Source: Cryobacterium roopkundense | GTDB taxonomy: Bacteria; Actinomycetota; Actinomycetes; Actinomycetales; Microbacteriaceae | Length of the DNA stretch: 64,000 nucleotides | Direction: 5' to 3' | NCBI RefSeq assembly: GCF_014200405.1 | Contig: NZ_JACHBQ010000001.1 | Location: forward strand, 310,001 to 374,000 | Shown: piece after piece, positions 63,464 through 64,000 of the stretch | Position numbering within the stretch: the first letter of the stretch is position 1 | Layout: every line of letters begins with the position of its first letter | Notes under the pieces: generated by a model | What the model saw: the letters and a program-made list of their open reading frames with translations, nothing else | Database searches by the model: none | Told to the model about the DNA's origin: nothing | Translations under genes and position numbers: made by a program

Positions 63464-64000
63464 ATGGCGACAATCGATATTCCGGACGCACAACCGGACG
63501 CGCACTTCAGCGCCAACGGTTCGCTCAGCCCCGACGATTTGCCCACGAACACCGAGTACGCCCCATCCGGCGCCGAGCACATTCCGGCCCCGCTCCTCAA
63601 CCCGGAGCCCGAGCTCGTGCTCGTCACACCGGATGCCCGCACTCGCCGCTTCAACCGCGACGACCTGGTCGTGCGTAAGGGTGAAATAGCCCTCATCAAC
63701 GGTCACTTCACCCCGCACGAATCGATGGTGAAAGACCTCGTTGCCGTACACGATGCCCTGCAGGCAGCCGGCATCGACTTCCTGCTCGTTCGCGGCGACC
63801 ACGACCGCCCGGTGATCGCCGTCGATCGCAAGCGTCGCAAGCAGATCACCCGCATCCTCGCCACGGCCTTCGCCAACGAACCCTTCTACGCCAAGCCGCT
63901 CGACGGCAACCAGACGCTCCCGCTGCTGCTGGCCGACGGCGTGTTGACGACAATGCGCAAATCGTCGGTCTTTCGGGTGTACCGCCCCCGCATCGAGCCG
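63464..64000 (+). CDS. Probable Stealth-family protein N-terminus (3' end outside window)
   Basis: The open frame from ATG 63464 runs past the window end, giving 179 codons. A ribosome-binding site GAGGAGG sits 5-6 bases upstream. Visible text includes RRFNRDDLVVRKGEIALINGHFTP, DLVAVHDALQAAGIDFLLVRGDHDRPVIAV and SSVFRVYRPRIEP. This resembles the variable N-terminal region of actinobacterial Stealth proteins (capsule hexose-phosphate transferase type), which lies before the conserved domains. Those conserved regions would be outside the window, so the call is tentative. Confidence 0.5.
   Translation, partial: MATIDIPDAQPDAHFSANGSLSPDDLPTNTEYAPSGAEHIPAPLLNPEPELVLVTPDARTRRFNRDDLVVRKGEIALINGHFTPHESMVKDLVAVHDALQAAGIDFLLVRGDHDRPVIAVDRKRRKQITRILATAFANEPFYAKPLDGNQTLPLLLADGVLTTMRKSSVFRVYRPRIEP

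Overview
The window is about two-thirds GC. It is dense with short-spaced genes, uses many GTG starts, and carries an actinobacterial set: a GlpR/SepX-like division membrane protein beside galU and rimJ, DtxR/IdeR-type iron boxes, a CsoR-type copper box, a fused threonine/serine exporter and a tRNA-Ala with encoded CCA. Together with the heptamer CGGATGC, scattered about once per kilobase, and intergenic repeats of the 'ctcgaccagcgg' type, this points to a high-GC Gram-positive, most likely a member of the Microbacteriaceae. The genus cannot be fixed from sequence alone. No phage, IS element, CRISPR array or replication origin was seen, so this looks like ordinary chromosome with local repeat islands and two decayed genes.

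Layout. 1-3.0 kb: the 3' end of a Pls/PosA-type NRPS-like gene, an M1 aminopeptidase and a 4'-phosphopantetheinyl transferase. 3.1-8.5 kb: CorA, a GC-rich tandem repeat, and a 1265-residue helicase-like protein whose nucleotide-binding motifs look inactivated, followed by an overlapping 72-residue ORF. 8.6-14.5 kb: an MFS sugar/inositol porter, MscL, an FmdB-type zinc ribbon, 5-formyl-THF cyclo-ligase, galU, rimJ-like and GlpR/SepX-like genes. 14.6-18.4 kb: tRNA-Ala, then an IclR regulator divergent from a 3-oxoacid CoA-transferase/thiolase operon. 18.4-25.7 kb: a 5-oxoproline regulon in two arms that share one 15-bp palindromic operator. One arm is pxpA, fused pxpB-pxpC, biotin carboxylase/BCCP and a GntR regulator. 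The other is an NRAMP-like carrier and a DUF1445 (YcsI/D-glutamate cyclase-like) gene.

25.8-45.9 kb is a mixed housekeeping and accessory stretch. It holds a histidine-kinase relic, an extradiol dioxygenase-like VOC protein, MFS exporters, an AlaX editing protein, an acetyltransferase broken by TGA, a copper-regulated SHOCT plus multicopper oxidase pair, an M23 peptidase, ThrE, a DUF4349 lipoprotein, hydrolases, oxidoreductases, aldo/keto reductases, a sulfurtransferase and a PNPOx-like protein. 46.0-51.2 kb is a complete ferric-siderophore uptake operon under two iron boxes. 51.5-54.2 kb is a polar amino-acid ABC transporter. 54.2-54.4 kb is a composite inverted-repeat island between convergent genes. 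54.4-64 kb has hrpA with two low-complexity insertions, small enzymes, pnuC, a YyaL-type thioredoxin-domain protein, a DUF1761 protein, and the start of a probable Stealth-family gene cut by the window edge.

The most interesting material is the doubly degenerate helicase-like protein, the shared-operator 5-oxoproline regulon that includes a biotin carboxylase without an obvious carboxyltransferase, and the repeat biology (genome-wide heptamer, intergenic palindromes and an apparent in-frame repeat insertion in hrpA).
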